A stretch of 64,000 nt of DNA from CAVQYV01 sp963718295 [NCBI: uncultured Methylomirabilota bacterium] (GTDB taxonomy: Bacteria > Methylomirabilota > Methylomirabilia > CAVQYV01). Positions 24,872 through 32,757 of this stretch are shown one piece after another. The stretch lies in NCBI GenBank assembly GCA_963718295.1, contig CAVQYV010000008.1, positions 124,001 to 188,000 on the forward strand, read 5' to 3'. Both the position numbers and the translations under genes were made by a program. The notes beneath the pieces were generated by a model. The model was not told where the DNA came from and ran no database searches. It saw only the letters and a program-made list of their open reading frames with translations. Within the stretch, counting starts at the first letter, position 1. Every line of letters starts with the position of its first letter.

Positions 24872-26275
24872 ATGTCCCATATCTTGGTGGTGGATGATAA
24901 AGAGGCTATGCGGGATTTCTTCGGAATCTTCCTGGCGAGGGAGGGATACCAGGTAAGTCTCGCGGCCAGGGCCGAAGACGCGCTGGAGTTGGCAAAGAAG
25001 GCCCGATTTGACCTGGTGATTTCCGATATCAAGATGCCGGGCATGGATGGGGTTGGCCTCCTAAGAGTCCTCCGCGAGTTGGACCCGCAGCTGCTGGTCA
25101 TCATGATCACCGCCTATCCCACCATCGAATCGTCCATCGAGGCCATGAAATTAGGGGCCTATGACTATATCATCAAACCTTTCAGCAATGATGAGATCAG
25201 GATCAAGATTGCCAAGGCCCTCGAGGCCGTCGCCCTGAAGCGAGAGAATATCCTCCTGCGCGAAGGCTTGCGGGAAAAATATCGTTTCGATGGGATCGTG
25301 GGCAAGAGTGCACGGATGGTTTCTCTGTACGGACTGATGGAAAAGGTCTCCCGGATATCGAGCACCCTTTTGATTGAAGGAGAGAGCGGGACGGGTAAGG
25401 AGTTGGTAGCCAGGGCGGTCCACTATAATGGTCCCCGGGCAGGGGACCCTTTTGTGGCCATCAATTGCGGGGCTATTCCCGATCAGCTCCTGGAGAGTGA
25501 GCTCTTCGGCCATGTAAAAGGCTCCTTTACCGGGGCGATCAACAACAAAGAGGGGCTTTTTGAAGTCGCGGACAAGGGAACGATCTTTCTGGACGAAATA
25601 TCGGAATTGAGCCTGCTCCTGCAGGTAAAGCTGCTGCGAGTACTTGCCGATCAAACCTTTAGGAGAGTCGGGGGGACCGAGGATATCAAGGTGGATGTGA
25701 GGGTAATTGCCGCCACCAATCGCAGCCTGGAAGAATCGATGAGAAGTGGGACCTTCCGGGAAGATCTCTTTTACCGAATCAAGGTGATCGGACTGATGGT
25801 GCCTCCGCTCCGGGAGAGGAAGGAGGATATCCCCCTCCTGTGTCAGCATTTCCTTTCTCGGTTCGCAGATCAGTTGAACCGCCCCGCTCCCCTGATTCGC
25901 AAGGAGGCGATGGAGATCCTAGTCTCCTATCATTGGCCGGGGAATGTGAGGGAACTTGAAAATGTGATAGAGAGGGCGATCGTTCTGGAGGCCTCCTCAG
26001 AGATTAGCTCCGAGAGCCTTCCCTCTAATCTGATCCATCCAGCGGGTTTTCCCCCGCTCGCCGAAGGGCCAGCCCCTATGCTCCCGGCCGAGGGAATCGA
26101 TCTGGATGAAGCATTAGCCAAATGGGAGAGGGAATTGCTCGTCCAATCCCTGGCGAGGAGCGGGGGGGTTCAAAAGAAGGCCGCCGGCCTTTTGGGTCTA
26201 AGCTTGGGGTCCTTTCGCTATCGCTTGGTAAAACATCAAATCGATGCGGAAAAAGGAGAAGGCGGCGCGGAATGA
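24872..26275 (+). CDS. pilR: NtrC-family response regulator of pilin transcription
   Basis: A 467-residue sigma-54 activator. The receiver domain has phospho-acceptor Asp in ISDIKMPGMDG (about 49-54). The AAA+ domain has Walker A GESGTGKE (about 167), the sigma-54 loop KGSFTGA (Ser in place of the commoner Ala), and Walker B GTIFLDE. A Fis-type helix-turn-helix is at the C-terminus (KKAAGLLGLSLGSFRYRL). The ATG at 24872 with TCGGGAA upstream gives the normal receiver start; the longer frame overlaps pilS. A sigma-54 promoter lies before the adjacent pilin gene. Confidence 0.93.
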   Translation: MSHILVVDDKEAMRDFFGIFLAREGYQVSLAARAEDALELAKKARFDLVISDIKMPGMDGVGLLRVLRELDPQLLVIMITAYPTIESSIEAMKLGAYDYIIKPFSNDEIRIKIAKALEAVALKRENILLREGLREKYRFDGIVGKSARMVSLYGLMEKVSRISSTLLIEGESGTGKELVARAVHYNGPRAGDPFVAINCGAIPDQLLESELFGHVKGSFTGAINNKEGLFEVADKGTIFLDEISELSLLLQVKLLRVLADQTFRRVGGTEDIKVDVRVIAATNRSLEESMRSGTFREDLFYRIKVIGLMVPPLRERKEDIPLLCQHFLSRFADQLNRPAPLIRKEAMEILVSYHWPGNVRELENVIERAIVLEASSEISSESLPSNLIHPAGFPPLAEGPAPMLPAEGIDLDEALAKWERELLVQSLARSGGVQKKAAGLLGLSLGSFRYRLVKHQIDAEKGEGGAE

Positions 26276-26299
26276 AATGCCGATTTTCAGCGTTTAGGT

Positions 26300-26333
26300 G
26301 CTGAATATCAGCATTTCTTGGGCCGAGCCCAAC
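26300..26333 (+). promoter_or_regulatory. Two inverted repeats upstream of the sigma-54 promoter
   Basis: GCTGA-ATA-TCAGC (26300-26312) is a short dyad placed about 100 bases upstream of the -24/-12 element, where an activator such as PilR would bind. TTGGGC-CGA-GCCCAA (26319-26333) is a tight hairpin without a T-run, possibly ending the pilR transcript. Both roles are inferred. Confidence 0.35.
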
Positions 26334-26413
26334 CGTCGTGGAAAAGGGGGGTGGATCTGTAACTATTGGAGAATTAAGGATGTATGAGCACAAGGGACCT
26401 TTCAGGAGAGCCT

Positions 26414-26429
26414 TGGCACGAGACATGCA
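26414..26429 (+). promoter_or_regulatory. Sigma-54 promoter of the pilin gene
   Basis: TGGCACGAGACATGCA matches the -24/-12 pattern, with GG at 26415-26416 and GC at 26427-26428 exactly ten bases apart. It lies about 50 bases before the pilA start and directly downstream of the gene for an NtrC-type activator. Confidence 0.8.
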
Positions 26430-26478
26430 AGACAGTACAGGACAGAAGAACATCCTATCGCAAAGGAGGTGACAAAAG

Positions 26479-26940
26479 ATGCTGAGGTACTTCCATAAAA
26501 ACGCCAAAGGTTTCACTCTGATTGAGCTCCTGATCGTGGTAGCCATTATCGGTATTCTGGCAGCCATCGCGATCCCCAACCTGCTCAATGCCCAGAGGAG
26601 GTCCAAGATCTCTCGGGCCGCCGCGGATTGCAAGACGATCGTAACCCAGACCCAGCTATTCTATAACGACAAGAATGCATATCCGACGGCCCTGAGCGGG
26701 GCAGCGACGGCCTTGCAGAACGCCGGTTATGTCTCTTCCATCAAAGACCCCTTTGATACCGCCGCTGCGGCTTATCAATACTCCATCGCAGACGCCGGTG
26801 GCAACAACCAATTGGGAGCGGCTACGGCCAACATGACCGATGACATCAGGGCTTGGAGCATAGGCCCGAATGGCGCGAACAACACATACGCCGGTGATGA
26901 TGTCGGCTACTCCAACCAGAGCGGCGCACTGGGCGTCTAA
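26479..26940 (+). CDS. pilA: Major type IVa pilin, first copy
   Basis: A 153-residue prepilin. The leader of 11 residues ends in Gly11, and cleavage before Phe12 gives FTLIE with the essential Glu5 of the mature protein. A long hydrophobic alpha helix follows (about 12-36). The C-terminal globular part (about 40-153) is rich in Ala, Gly and Asn and has no Cys pair. AGGAGGTGA precedes the start, predicting strong translation. Transcription is from the sigma-54 promoter at 26414. Its C-terminus (VGYSNQSGA) is shared with the second pilin. Confidence 0.95.
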   Translation: MLRYFHKNAKGFTLIELLIVVAIIGILAAIAIPNLLNAQRRSKISRAAADCKTIVTQTQLFYNDKNAYPTALSGAATALQNAGYVSSIKDPFDTAAAAYQYSIADAGGNNQLGAATANMTDDIRAWSIGPNGANNTYAGDDVGYSNQSGALGV

Positions 26941-26959
26941 TCCTTGGTCCCATGGTATT

Positions 26960-26994
26960 TCATGCAGGTGGGATCCCCCGACCCACCTGCATGA
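26960..26994 (+). repeat. Long perfect hairpin between the two pilin genes
   Basis: TCATGCAGGTGGG (26960-26972) pairs perfectly with CCCACCTGCATGA (26982-26994) around a nine-base loop. No T-run follows, so it is more likely a messenger-stabilising or partial-termination element that sets the ratio of the two pilins than a full terminator. Confidence 0.7.
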
Positions 26995-27033
26995 TCCATA
27001 AATGGAAGCCTCAAGGCATCAAAGGAAACCATC

Positions 27034-27507
27034 ATGGAAACGAAAGGTTCCTTTGGTCGAAGAAAAGAATCGGGGTTCACAATGGTAGAGCTGTTATTGG
27101 TGATGGCCATCATCGCGATCTTGTCTGCGATCGCCATTCCCAACCTTCTCGAAGCAGGGAAGAGGGCCAAAGTCGCTCGGTCGAAGGCGGATACTAACAA
27201 GGTCGTGTCCCAGACTCAGCTTTATATCAATGATTACAACACCTATCCCGGGCCGGGAAATCCCGGATTGGTGACCTTGAGGAATAATGGTTACATTGCT
27301 CCCTCCCCGGATCCCTTCAGCCCCCCCAATGAATATCAGTTCCTAACCCCAGCGGTAGGGGCTCCCATCAGCATGACCGACGAGATTGCCGCCTGGTCAG
27401 TGGGACCTGCCCAAAATGGGTCCTATGCCGCAGGAGTCCCGGGAGGAACCGCAGTGGGGTATTCCAATCAGGTCGGTTCTTTCAACCTGTCGGGAAGCGG
27501 GGTCTGA
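27034..27507 (+). CDS. Type IVa pilin, second copy
   Basis: A 157-residue prepilin with a 14-residue leader ending in Gly14 and mature start FTMVE. The hydrophobic helix is at about 15-39. The globular domain is Pro/Gly-rich (TYPGPGNPG) and ends with VGYSNQVGSFNLSGSGV, clearly related to the first pilin (shared SQTQLY, DPF, DEI-AWSVGP and VGYSNQ blocks) but diverged. It could be a minor pilin or an alternative major subunit. It has a weak ribosome binding site compared with the first copy. Confidence 0.93.
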   Translation: METKGSFGRRKESGFTMVELLLVMAIIAILSAIAIPNLLEAGKRAKVARSKADTNKVVSQTQLYINDYNTYPGPGNPGLVTLRNNGYIAPSPDPFSPPNEYQFLTPAVGAPISMTDEIAAWSVGPAQNGSYAAGVPGGTAVGYSNQVGSFNLSGSGV

Positions 27508-27530
27508 TTGTCAGGCCATGCGAAGGATCG

Positions 27531-29540
27531 ATGAACGCCACCCCCCCCTGGAAAACGATTGTCTTCTTCTTGCTTTGCTTTCTCTCCCTTACCCCCCTGC
27601 TCTTTTATCCCTACAATTATAGCGCTTATCAATACCCGAAACTCCTTTATTCCAGCCTTCTTCTTTTCCTCTCCCTCCTCTTTTGGGCCTTCTACTGCCT
27701 GTTGGGGCAGGGTAGGAGGCCAAATTGGGAGCCGCTGACTCTATCCTTTCTGGTCTTCATTCTATGGACCCTGATCCGTTACCCCTGGTGTTCTGGATCT
27801 CACCCCTATTTGGAAGGTCCATTGCTCTGGGGAAGTCTGGGCCTGACCTTTTTCTTGACAGGACAATTTGCCGAAGAGGAGAGAAAAGGGAGGATCTTAG
27901 CCTATCTGTTAGCCTGCACGGCCTTCATCGTCTCTGTCTACGGCCTGCTTCAATTTCTGGGGATCGATCTCTCCCTCTATCGATCTGCCCAGTCGATCTT
28001 TGGTCCGGTCCGCGCGGAGGGCAGGTGGGGAAGACCGTTCTCGACTCTGGGAAATCCCAATTTTCTGGGAGAGCTTCTGGCGGTCTTGCTCCCCCTGGTT
28101 CTGAGTCTCTGCCTTTCCTCGGCCTCAAGGGCCCTGAGTATATTCTGGGCGGGCCTGACCCTGGGGTCCGCTTTCCTGATCTGGGTCTCTGGGTCCCGGG
28201 GGGCCCTGCTGGGTGCCGCTGGAGGCATCGTTTTCCTCTTTTTCCTGGACAGGGGCAAAGGTCATCTCCGGAAGTCGGTCGTCCTGGTAGTGGCTGCTCT
28301 GGTCTTGTTCTCGAGCTCCCTGTTCATGGAGGGGACTCGCAAGGGATTCTCGCGAACCTGGCAAAAGGTAGCGGCCATCTCCTCCCCGGCTGAGGGCTCG
28401 GTGGGGGCTCGCCAGCTCTGGTGGAGAATCAGCCTGGAGATGATGCGGTCCCATCCCCTTTGGGGAACCGGCACTGGGACGTTTCGGGAAGCCTATCCGA
28501 TCTACCAGAGGAAGTTCTTTCAAGACCCCGCCTCTGCCCCTTGGGTTCCAAAAGTCGCAGCAGGCTGGAGGGATAATTACAATGCGACGGTGGAGGCACC
28601 GCATAACGAATACCTCCATATCGGGGCCGAGATGGGGGGGGTCGGAATTCTGCTATATATCGCTTTCATGTGGCTTCTCCTGAAAGGGTCAATCTCCAGG
28701 AGAGCCATTCCTCAGCCGAGCTGGAGAAACGGATGTTCCGCAGGCTGTCTTGCCATTTTTGTGGTGTCTTTCTTCGGTTTTCCCCTTCATTTGCCTTCCA
28801 CCGGACTGATCTTTGCCATGATGGCCGGCCTGTTGATCCCCTGCGGAGGGATCCCCTCAGAGGAAAACGAGAGGGAGAGAAAGGGCGATCCCCTTTTCGG
28901 TACGCTGTTGGTGCTGCTGGCCTGCCTTGCGCTGCTACAGCTGATTCATCAAGGAAAGGTGTTCGCGAGTGGTCGCCACCTTTATCAGGCCATCGGCCAT
29001 CAGCTATCGAGGAAGGCGGATCGATCTCTCGAGGAGCTGTCGGAAGCAAAGCGACTGAACCCGAAAGATCCGGAAATCGATTACTGGCTGGGTTCGACCT
29101 ATCTGTCCCTTGGCCGGCTGGATTTGGCCCATGATCGGTTGCAGAGGGCGAAATCCTCCTTCAATTCCCCCCGCCTGTATCTCACCCTCGGGTCCATCCT
29201 CTCCGATCTTCGGAGGCTGCCGGAGGCGGAAGCCCTATACCGGGAGGGGATTGAGACCTACCCCGGCCTTGCCCCGTTGCACGCCGACTTAGGAGCATTC
29301 TATGGCCGAACCCAGCGATATGAGGAGGCCATCAAAGAACTTGTGAAAGCACGGGAGATCGATCCCTCCCTCCCCGAGACTTACCACCTCTTGGGCCACG
29401 CCTTCTATCGCTTGGGCCGGAATAGAGAGGCGCATCAGAGCCTTCAACACTTCTTGAGTTTGGCCCCTTCCTCCGATCCCCGTCGGCATCTGGATCTTTC
29501 CTTGATGAGAAGCCTCAAGGCGGGGATTAAATCACCTTGA
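27531..29540 (+). CDS. O-antigen ligase/polymerase-like membrane protein with TPR tail
   Basis: A 669-residue protein with about twelve membrane helices (1-470) and C-terminal TPR repeats (about 490-660; RYEEAIKELVKAREIDPSLPE is the clearest). The Wzy/WaaL-type core shows FSTLGNPNFLGE, WVSGSRGALLG and the large periplasmic loop ending in APHNEYLHIGAEMGG, where family members bind the lipid-linked glycan. In type IV pilus loci such proteins can be pilin oligosaccharyltransferases (PilO/PglL type) that glycosylate pilin in the periplasm. Its position directly after two pilin genes supports this, but O-antigen ligation or polymerisation remains possible. Confidence 0.85.
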   Translation: MNATPPWKTIVFFLLCFLSLTPLLFYPYNYSAYQYPKLLYSSLLLFLSLLFWAFYCLLGQGRRPNWEPLTLSFLVFILWTLIRYPWCSGSHPYLEGPLLWGSLGLTFFLTGQFAEEERKGRILAYLLACTAFIVSVYGLLQFLGIDLSLYRSAQSIFGPVRAEGRWGRPFSTLGNPNFLGELLAVLLPLVLSLCLSSASRALSIFWAGLTLGSAFLIWVSGSRGALLGAAGGIVFLFFLDRGKGHLRKSVVLVVAALVLFSSSLFMEGTRKGFSRTWQKVAAISSPAEGSVGARQLWWRISLEMMRSHPLWGTGTGTFREAYPIYQRKFFQDPASAPWVPKVAAGWRDNYNATVEAPHNEYLHIGAEMGGVGILLYIAFMWLLLKGSISRRAIPQPSWRNGCSAGCLAIFVVSFFGFPLHLPSTGLIFAMMAGLLIPCGGIPSEENERERKGDPLFGTLLVLLACLALLQLIHQGKVFASGRHLYQAIGHQLSRKADRSLEELSEAKRLNPKDPEIDYWLGSTYLSLGRLDLAHDRLQRAKSSFNSPRLYLTLGSILSDLRRLPEAEALYREGIETYPGLAPLHADLGAFYGRTQRYEEAIKELVKAREIDPSLPETYHLLGHAFYRLGRNREAHQSLQHFLSLAPSSDPRRHLDLSLMRSLKAGIKSP

Positions 29541-29598
29541 CGACCCCTTATTGGCTAGCTATATTGGAGCAAAAGGGAGATCAGGAGATGAGATCCTC

Positions 29599-30534
29599 AT
29601 GGATGCGGCTGCGATCGTCACCCAAGACCTGAGCAAGGACTTTCATGTTGGCTTCGCCATGCGCAGGCAGCGCGTCCTCCATGGGCTGAACTTGGAGGTG
29701 AGACGGGGTGAAGTATTTGGGTACCTGGGTCCCAATGGTGCGGGAAAGACGACCACGATCAAGCTTTTGGTCGGATTGATCTTTCCTAGCTCGGGTGAGG
29801 TCTCCCTGTTGGGTGAGGGTGCCTGTGATGCCAAGGTGAGATCGCGCATCGGATTTCTGCCGGAGAATCCTTATTTCTACGACCATCTTACGGGATGGGA
29901 GTTGATGGACTATTGCGCCCGGCTGCTGGAAATGGATAAGGCCTCTCGGCATTCCCGGATTCGAGAGTTGCTGGAGAAGGTAGGAATCGAAGAGGCTGCC
30001 CGTACCAGATTGCGCAAATATTCGAAGGGAATGATTCAGAGAATAGGCTTGGCTCAAGCCCTGTTGAATCATCCGGAGTTGGTCATCCTCGATGAACCCA
30101 TGTCGGGGCTGGATCCCGTGGGAAGAAAAGAAGTGCGGGATCTGATCCTGGAGCTCAAAGCGGAAGGTAAGACCATCTTCTTCAGTTCTCACATTCTTCC
30201 CGACGTCGAGATGATCTGCGACCGGGTAGGCATTCTTACAGGGGGAAGGCTCAAGGAGGTGGGAGTGCTCGAGGAAATCTTGGAAGCTAAGATCGAGTGC
30301 ATTGAAATCACCCTGAGGAATGCTGATCTTGGGTTCCTCTCTCAGCTTTCCCTCCCGCTTTCCTCCCCTCCGATTCAGCGGGGAGAGAAGGTCCTCCTCT
30401 CTGTTTCCGATGAGGAGGCCCTTCAAAATGCGCTCACCCTCCTGCGAGAGGGAGGTGTCCGTGTCGTTTCAATCATTCCCCAGAGGGAGACCTTGGAAGA
30501 ATACTTCCTGAGAGAGATAAGCTCCTCCTCCTGA
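29599..30534 (+). CDS. ABC transporter ATPase (PilH-like)
   Basis: A 311-residue nucleotide-binding subunit. Walker A is GPNGAGKTT (about 51-59), the signature is [13 protein letters not shown] (about 135-147), and Walker B is LVILDEP (about 156-162) with the switch His in SSHILPD. The start is the ATG at 29599; the frame also opens at TTG 29551. Together with the next gene it resembles the PilH/PilI ABC exporter encoded in the Myxococcus pil cluster and needed there for pilus assembly. The link to pili here rests on its position between pilins and prepilin peptidase. Confidence 0.88.
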   Translation: MDAAAIVTQDLSKDFHVGFAMRRQRVLHGLNLEVRRGEVFGYLGPNGAGKTTTIKLLVGLIFPSSGEVSLLGEGACDAKVRSRIGFLPENPYFYDHLTGWELMDYCARLLEMDKASRHSRIRELLEKVGIEEAARTRLRKYSKGMIQRIGLAQALLNHPELVILDEPMSGLDPVGRKEVRDLILELKAEGKTIFFSSHILPDVEMICDRVGILTGGRLKEVGVLEEILEAKIECIEITLRNADLGFLSQLSLPLSSPPIQRGEKVLLSVSDEEALQNALTLLREGGVRVVSIIPQRETLEEYFLREISSSS

Positions 30535-30552
30535 ATAGGGCTAGAGCTGATC

Positions 30553-31317
30553 ATGAAGATCTTGGCCATCATCCTGAATACCTTCAAAGAGGCGGTAAGG
30601 GACAGGATCCTATATTCCATCCTGGTCTTTGCGCTATTTATGATTGGGGGGTCCGCCCTTCTGGCCGTATTGAGTATCGGTCAGGAGGCCAAAATTATTG
30701 AGGACCTGGGCCTCTCCTGCATCTCTATCTTTGGAACCTTCATTGCCATCTTCTTGGGGATCGGCCTGGTGTACAAGGAGATCGAGAAACGAACCCTCTA
30801 TATCCTGCTTTCCAAGGCTGTGCACCGGGCGCAGTTCATCCTTGGCAAATACCTGGGTCTGACCCTTGTCATATTAATCAACGTGTCGATTATGGGGCTG
30901 GGCCTGTTCATGCTTTCCCGCGTCTACTGCCGTGAATGGCCGTGGCACCTGCTGTTGGGCCTGGCGTTTATACTGGTGGAGCTGCTGGTTATTACCGCCC
31001 TGGCTACCCTCTTCTCTACCTTCAGCACCCCGACCCTTTCCGCCATTTTCACCCTCTCCCTCTTTTTCATCGGACACCTGAGCCCCGATCTCAGACTCTT
31101 TTCCGCGCGCTTCGGGGGAGCAGCTACCCGCTTCATCATTAACCTGTTCTATTATCTATTGCCCAATTTCCGGCATTTCCATTTTGAATCCCCCCTCGTC
31201 CATGCCCTTCCCCTCGACGGGATGGCATTATTTCAGGCTGCGGCCTACGGTCTGATGTACGCCACAGCGCTTCTGCTTCTGGCCATGTTGATCTTCTCCG
31301 CCAGGGATCTGAAATAG
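30553..31317 (+). CDS. ABC transporter permease (PilI-like)
   Basis: A 254-residue integral membrane protein of the ABC-2 type with six helices, starting with ILNTFKEAVRDRILYSILVF, a segment typical of this family. It is 18 bases after the ATPase gene and would form the exporter with it. The substrate is unknown. Confidence 0.85.
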   Translation: MKILAIILNTFKEAVRDRILYSILVFALFMIGGSALLAVLSIGQEAKIIEDLGLSCISIFGTFIAIFLGIGLVYKEIEKRTLYILLSKAVHRAQFILGKYLGLTLVILINVSIMGLGLFMLSRVYCREWPWHLLLGLAFILVELLVITALATLFSTFSTPTLSAIFTLSLFFIGHLSPDLRLFSARFGGAATRFIINLFYYLLPNFRHFHFESPLVHALPLDGMALFQAAAYGLMYATALLLLAMLIFSARDLK

Positions 31318-31321
31318 AGAG

Positions 31322-32014
31322 ATGAAGCGCGGTGGCCTGGATATCCAAACGGGGTGGGGCCTCAGCGTTGCCCTCATCCTATGCCTTCTGGGAGTCTGGT
31401 GGGCCGGTGTGAGTCTGGACCAGAGGGAACAGGGGAAGGGTGATAGGGAGAATGCCTATCTCATATCGGCGGAACAGCTACGCCCCTTTCTCTCGGGCTA
31501 TGATCTGATCGCAGCCGACCTTTTCTGGCTGGAGACGGTTCAATATCTGGGAAGACACCTCCTCACCGACCAGAGGTTTCCCAATCTCTATCCTCGTCTC
31601 ATCAGGGTGGTTTCCCTGGATCCTCATTTCTTGGATGTCTATCGATTGGGAGGGCTCTTCCTGGCCTATTCTGGCAATCAGGTAGATGAGGCGATTCGCC
31701 TTCTCAAAAGGGGAGAGGCACTTAACCCCGATCGCTGGGAGCTTCCCCACGACTTGGGGATCATGTATTACCTCTTGAAGAAGGACTATCCTCAGGCCCT
31801 CCGTTGGCTGGAGAAGGCGGAAAAACTGCCAGGAAGGCCGGACTACGTCTCCCGATTTGTGGCCCGCCTCTATGCCGCGACCGGACAAAGAGAGACAGCG
31901 GCAGAGATGTGGATTCAGGTCTACGAACAGACCAATCTGAAGTGGGTAAAAGACATTGCGCGCCGGGAACTGAAGAAGCTGGGGATTCACCTGCGGGAGG
32001 AGGTGGGGGGATGA
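31322..32014 (+). CDS. Membrane-anchored TPR protein of the pilus locus
   Basis: A 230-residue protein with one N-terminal membrane helix (about 12-30) and a periplasmic or cytoplasmic TPR-like helical region (about 75-215; VDEAIRLLKRGEALNPDRWELPHDLG is the best repeat span). It is five bases downstream of the permease gene and overlaps pilD by four bases, so it likely belongs to the ABC/pilus machinery as a scaffold. Its exact role is unknown. Confidence 0.8.
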   Translation: MKRGGLDIQTGWGLSVALILCLLGVWWAGVSLDQREQGKGDRENAYLISAEQLRPFLSGYDLIAADLFWLETVQYLGRHLLTDQRFPNLYPRLIRVVSLDPHFLDVYRLGGLFLAYSGNQVDEAIRLLKRGEALNPDRWELPHDLGIMYYLLKKDYPQALRWLEKAEKLPGRPDYVSRFVARLYAATGQRETAAEMWIQVYEQTNLKWVKDIARRELKKLGIHLREEVGG

Positions 32015-32757
32015 GCATCTTCCTGGCTGTCCTCCTGGGCTTGATCGTTGGTTCCTTCCTCAATGTCTGCATCTACCGCATCCCTCGCAGGGAGAATATC
32101 GTGTTTCCCCCCTCCCATTGCCCCAATTGCCGCCAACCCATCAAGCCCTATGACAATATTCCCCTCCTGTCTTACCTTCTCCTTCGGGGCAGGTGTCGGG
32201 GGTGTGGAGGCCGGATTCCCCTGCGGTATCCGGTGGTGGAGGCGGCGACGGGCGTGGGCTTCGCCGCGATCGTAGGCCGATATGGCATCAACTCCTCCTC
32301 CCTTCTATATCTGATCTTCTTCTCCGTGCTCTTAGTTCTGGCCTTCATCGATTTGGAGCACCAGATCCTGCCGGACGTGATCACCCTTCCCGGAATCCCC
32401 CTCGGCCTGTTATTGGGCCTGCTCTTGCCCCAGGCAAGATTTCTCTCTTCCGCGCTGGGATTGCTCCTGGGAGGGATGCTATTTTACCTGGTGGCATTTC
32501 TGAGCCGAGGAGGGATGGGTGGCGGCGATATCAAGCTGGCGGCGATGATCGGATCCTTCCTGGGATGGCAGCGTCTCCTGCTCACGATTTTCCTGGCCAC
32601 ATTTTTCGGATCCTTGATCGGACTCTCCTTACTGGCTATGGGGTTGAAGAACAGAAAGGATCCCATCCCCTTTGGTCCCTTTCTCTCTTTAGGGGCCTTC
32701 CTTTCCCTCATTGGGGGAGATTCTCTGATTGGCTGGTATGCTGCATTTCTTCGCTAA
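32011..32757 (+). CDS. pilD: Prepilin peptidase / N-methyltransferase
   Basis: A 248-residue polytopic aspartyl protease that cuts prepilin leaders after Gly and methylates the new N-terminus. The zinc-binding tetracysteine pair is CPNC and CRGC (about residues 34-66). The catalytic aspartates are in DLEHQILPD (about 118-126) and GGGDIK (about 170-175). The ATG overlaps the TPR gene stop; the frame extending to 31804 is an overlap artefact. It serves both pilins encoded upstream. Confidence 0.95.
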   Translation: MSIFLAVLLGLIVGSFLNVCIYRIPRRENIVFPPSHCPNCRQPIKPYDNIPLLSYLLLRGRCRGCGGRIPLRYPVVEAATGVGFAAIVGRYGINSSSLLYLIFFSVLLVLAFIDLEHQILPDVITLPGIPLGLLLGLLLPQARFLSSALGLLLGGMLFYLVAFLSRGGMGGGDIKLAAMIGSFLGWQRLLLTIFLATFFGSLIGLSLLAMGLKNRKDPIPFGPFLSLGAFLSLIGGDSLIGWYAAFLR

